Source: Palsa-1439 sp050015495
GTDB lineage: Bacteria > Verrucomicrobiota > Verrucomicrobiia > Palsa-1439
Direction: 5' to 3'
NCBI GenBank assembly: GCA_050015495.1
Contig: JBEKBH010000003.1
Location: 124,001-188,000, forward strand
Length of the DNA: 64,000 nt
The notes under the pieces are model-generated. The model did not search any database and was not told where the DNA came from. It worked only from the letters and a program-made list of their open reading frames with translations. Below are positions 61,834-64,000 of this stretch, piece by piece; within the stretch, counting starts at the first letter, position 1; the number at the start of each line of letters is the position of its first letter. The position numbers and the translations under genes are program-made.

Positions 61834-63912
61834 ATGATTTTTTCACCGAAATGGGTTGTGGCGGTCGCCATCGTGTTCACCAGTCTCTTCGTGCCCGTTG
61901 GCCATCGGGTATTGGCCACCGACCCCGTTGAACCCATCGATCCCATCCACCGCCAGATCGACGAGGCCGTGGCGCGGGTCAAACCCGCGTTGGTGCGCAT
62001 CAAGGTCGTCGCCACGCAGTATTACCAGGGACGCGAGGTGAAGTTCGAGGCCAGCGGCAGCGGCGTGATCATCAGCAAGGAAGGCCACGTCATCACCAAT
62101 CACCACGTGGCCGGCCACGCCACCCGCATCGTCGTCATCCTCCCCAGCAACGAAGAAATCCCCGCCGAGCTCGTCGGGACCGACGCGCTGGCCGACATCT
62201 CGGTATTGAAACTGGTGTCCGACGGGAAACGCGAATTCCCGGCGGTCGAATTCGGCGATTCGGACGCGGCCCGCGTGGGCGATACGGTGCTGGCGATGGG
62301 CAGTCCGCTGGCGATGTCGCAATCCGTCACGCTGGGCATCATCAGCAACGTCAAAATGGTGATGCCCGAGGCGTTCTCGGCGTCGCGGTTCACGCTCGAC
62401 GGGGAGGACGTCGGCTCGCTCGTGCGCTGGATCGGGCACGACGCGGACATTTATCCCGGCAACTCGGGCGGCCCGTTGGTGAACCTCAAAGGCCAGGTGA
62501 TCGGCATCAACGAGATCAGCTTCGGCCTCAGCGGCGCGATCCCGGGCAATCTCGCCCAGCGGGTGGCGCGCCAGTTGATCGAGAAGGGGAAGGTCAGCCG
62601 GAGCTGGCTCGGCGTCGAAATCCAGCCGTTGCTCAAGGAAGACAAGGACAATCGCGGCGTGTTGATTTCGGACGTCATCGATAATTCGCCGGCCGCCAAG
62701 GCGGGCGTTCATTCGGGCGATATCCTCACGAAAATTGCCGGCCGGGACGTGCTGGTGCGGTACGCCGAGGAAACGCCGCTCCTGAACCAGATGGTGGCGG
62801 ATTTGCCCGTTGGCCAGGAGATCGAAATCGTCGTGCTGCGGGACGGCCAGGAGAAAACGCTCAAGCTGGCCACCGCCGAGCGCGAGCAAATCCAACGCCA
62901 ACAGTTTGAATTGAAACAGTGGGGCATCACCGCCCGCGATATTTCGGCGCTGGCGGCCCGCGAACTGAAACTCAAGAGCCGCGACGGCGTGATTGTGACC
63001 TCGACGCGCCCGGGCGGCCCGTGCGACGACGCCAAACCAGCCGTCGAGACCGGCGACGTGCTCACCGAGATCAACGGGACGGCGGTGCGCAACGTCGCCG
63101 AGATGCAGGACATTACGGACAAGATCACCACCGGCAAGACGAAACCCGTGCCGACGCGTCTCGGATTTCTTCGCAGGACGGAGGAGTTCCTGACGGTGGT
63201 TCGGGTTGGCATCAAGGAACTCGAAGATCCCGGCCTTGAAGCGCAAAAGGCCTGGCTCCCCGTCGCGGCGCAAGCGATCACCAGCGATTTGGCTGAGCAA
63301 CTCGGCAGCCCGGGCCTGCAGGGCGTCCGCCTCACCCAGGTTTATGCCGATAGCACCGCGGAAAAAGCCGGGCTGAAGGTCGGCGACCTGATTCTGGCGC
63401 TCGACGGCGACCCGATCCAGGCGTCGCAGCCGGGCGACGAGGAAATACTCGACACGATGGTGCGGCAGTACAAGATCGGCACGACCGCGACGCTCACCGT
63501 TTTGCGGGGCGCGGACAAGCTCAGCGTCCCGGTGGAGCTGGTTCGGTCCCCGAAACTCGAACGCGAGATGAAGAAGTACCGCGACGAAGATTTCGAGTTC
63601 ACCGCGCGCGACACGACATTCATCGACAAGGTGCAGGAACAATGGTCGCAGGAACAGCCGGGCGCGCTGGTCACCGAGGTCAAGGAAGGCGGTTGGGCGG
63701 CGCTGGGCCGGTTGAACGTCGGCGACCTGATCACCGCGGTCGATGGCGAGCCGGTGATCGACGTGGCCTCGCTGAAGCAGAAAATGAGGCACGTTGCCGC
63801 CGAGAAACGGAAGACCACGGTCCTGCGCGTCATCCGCGGCATTCATACCCTGTACCTGGAATTCGAGCCGAACTGGGAAGGACACAAGGCGGTCATGAAA
63901 GGAAACCTGTAG
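61834..63912 (+). CDS. HtrA/Do-like periplasmic serine protease with multiple PDZ domains
   Basis: A 692-aa trypsin-like protease. An N-terminal hydrophobic segment (WVVAVAIVFTSLFVPVGHRVLA) directs export. The catalytic triad is H91 (ITNHHV), D121 (DALADISVL) and S211 (YPGNSGGPL). The rest holds at least three PDZ modules, marked by GVLISDVIDNSPAAKAGVHSGDIL, GVIVTSTRPGGPCDD and VYADSTAEKAGLKVGDLILALDG, and a last LVTEVKEGGWAALGRLNVGDLI. Ordinary DegP has two. A longer GxNxxxWxG insert is absent. It is followed directly by another exported-protein gene. Confidence 0.9.
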   Translation: MIFSPKWVVAVAIVFTSLFVPVGHRVLATDPVEPIDPIHRQIDEAVARVKPALVRIKVVATQYYQGREVKFEASGSGVIISKEGHVITNHHVAGHATRIVVILPSNEEIPAELVGTDALADISVLKLVSDGKREFPAVEFGDSDAARVGDTVLAMGSPLAMSQSVTLGIISNVKMVMPEAFSASRFTLDGEDVGSLVRWIGHDADIYPGNSGGPLVNLKGQVIGINEISFGLSGAIPGNLAQRVARQLIEKGKVSRSWLGVEIQPLLKEDKDNRGVLISDVIDNSPAAKAGVHSGDILTKIAGRDVLVRYAEETPLLNQMVADLPVGQEIEIVVLRDGQEKTLKLATAEREQIQRQQFELKQWGITARDISALAARELKLKSRDGVIVTSTRPGGPCDDAKPAVETGDVLTEINGTAVRNVAEMQDITDKITTGKTKPVPTRLGFLRRTEEFLTVVRVGIKELEDPGLEAQKAWLPVAAQAITSDLAEQLGSPGLQGVRLTQVYADSTAEKAGLKVGDLILALDGDPIQASQPGDEEILDTMVRQYKIGTTATLTVLRGADKLSVPVELVRSPKLEREMKKYRDEDFEFTARDTTFIDKVQEQWSQEQPGALVTEVKEGGWAALGRLNVGDLITAVDGEPVIDVASLKQKMRHVAAEKRKTTVLRVIRGIHTLYLEFEPNWEGHKAVMKGNL

Positions 63913-64000
63913 ATGAAAAAACGGATCAGATTGGTTTTGTGCGTGGCGTTTGCGGCGGCGGGCGCGATGGTTTCACTTTCCGCGCGAGCGGACGACCTCG
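63913..64000 (+). CDS. Exported protein (partial, 5' end only)
   Basis: Starts at the base after the htrA stop, so it is in the same operon. The 29 visible residues, MKKRIRLVLCVAFAAAGAMV followed by SLSARADDL, are a complete signal peptide with an ARA-DD cleavage site. The rest is outside the window. HtrA neighbours are often further HtrA/PDZ proteins, but nothing here shows that. Confidence 0.6.
   Translation, partial: MKKRIRLVLCVAFAAAGAMVSLSARADDL

Noticed and set aside
61843..63885. A 680-codon open frame opposite the HtrA-type gene
   Set aside because: The plus strand encodes a complete protease with catalytic triad and PDZ domains; the opposite frame is open only because of GC-rich codon bias.

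Overview
The window is a chromosomal segment of a GC-rich, Gram-negative bacterium with two membranes. It has an outer-membrane porin, LolA-like and periplasmic HtrA-like proteins, and very large secreted enzymes built from a catalytic domain plus autotransporter-type beta-strand repeats and Ig, PKD or Fn3 modules. That architecture, split methylmalonyl-CoA mutase subunits, many small toxin-antitoxin pairs, an IS1595-type element and several intergenic repeat families fit Verrucomicrobiota best. This assignment is inference: no rRNA is present and no search was run.

Region by region. (1) 1-12.4 kb is a pectin-use locus: GH43 (cut by the window edge), a hexuronate-type MFS carrier, a 1226-aa GH28 and a 1514-aa pectinesterase on the minus strand, facing a second GH28 on the plus strand. 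(2) 12.4-19 kb is housekeeping: rsmA, a HEAT-repeat protein, bioB, a DUF433/DUF5615 toxin-antitoxin pair, a BON-like protein and a LolA-like protein. (3) 19-23.7 kb is a tight methylmalonyl-CoA operon: class III CoA-transferase, epimerase, a small membrane protein, both mutase subunits and the MeaB chaperone GTPase. (4) 23.7-43.5 kb is a full reductive pyrimidine catabolic set: aldehyde dehydrogenase, beta-ureidopropionase, NCS1 carrier, class III aminotransferase, PreA, PreT and dihydropyrimidinase, plus a BMP/nucleoside-type ABC importer. It is interrupted by three toxin-antitoxin modules, a BNR/MoaD pair and some unknown genes. (5) 43.7-48.6 kb looks like a sulfur-acquisition locus: OprP-type porin with an operator-like palindrome, a remnant of a sulfate-binding protein, an Rrf2 regulator and an SsuABC-like importer. 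(6) 48.6-50.4 kb holds an initiator tRNA with its own terminator, ftsB and eno. (7) 50.5-53.6 kb is a visibly less GC-rich three-gene cassette: dGTPase-type HD phosphohydrolase, an RlmN/Cfr-like radical SAM protein without its N-terminal domain, and a small nucleoside-deoxyribosyltransferase-like protein. (8) 53.7-64 kb holds a zinc-ribbon/PH membrane protein, a Gfo/Idh oxidoreductase, a complete IS1595-type transposon carrying a DUF3800 gene, a DUF4149 protein, a catalase-like protein, an unknown protein with a leader ORF, and a multi-PDZ HtrA-type protease.

How the parts may work together. Uracil would pass through PreTA, HydA and beta-ureidopropionase to beta-alanine, then by transamination to malonate semialdehyde. 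Thymine takes the same steps to methylmalonate semialdehyde. The aldehyde dehydrogenase keeps the general-base Glu of hydrolytic enzymes, so it may release free methylmalonate. The CoA-transferase, epimerase and mutase next door could turn that into succinyl-CoA without propionyl-CoA carboxylase, which is absent from the window. This is a testable proposal, not a demonstrated pathway.

Three further patterns recur. Many genes have a TTGnnn-17-TAnnnT promoter whose -10 box ends only 6-9 nt before the ATG, which suggests leaderless mRNAs. Gene 3' ends (hydA, preA, DUF4149) are duplicated a few hundred bp to 1.4 kb away and bracket extra DNA. Two unrelated unknown genes share a homologous promoter and short leader peptide.
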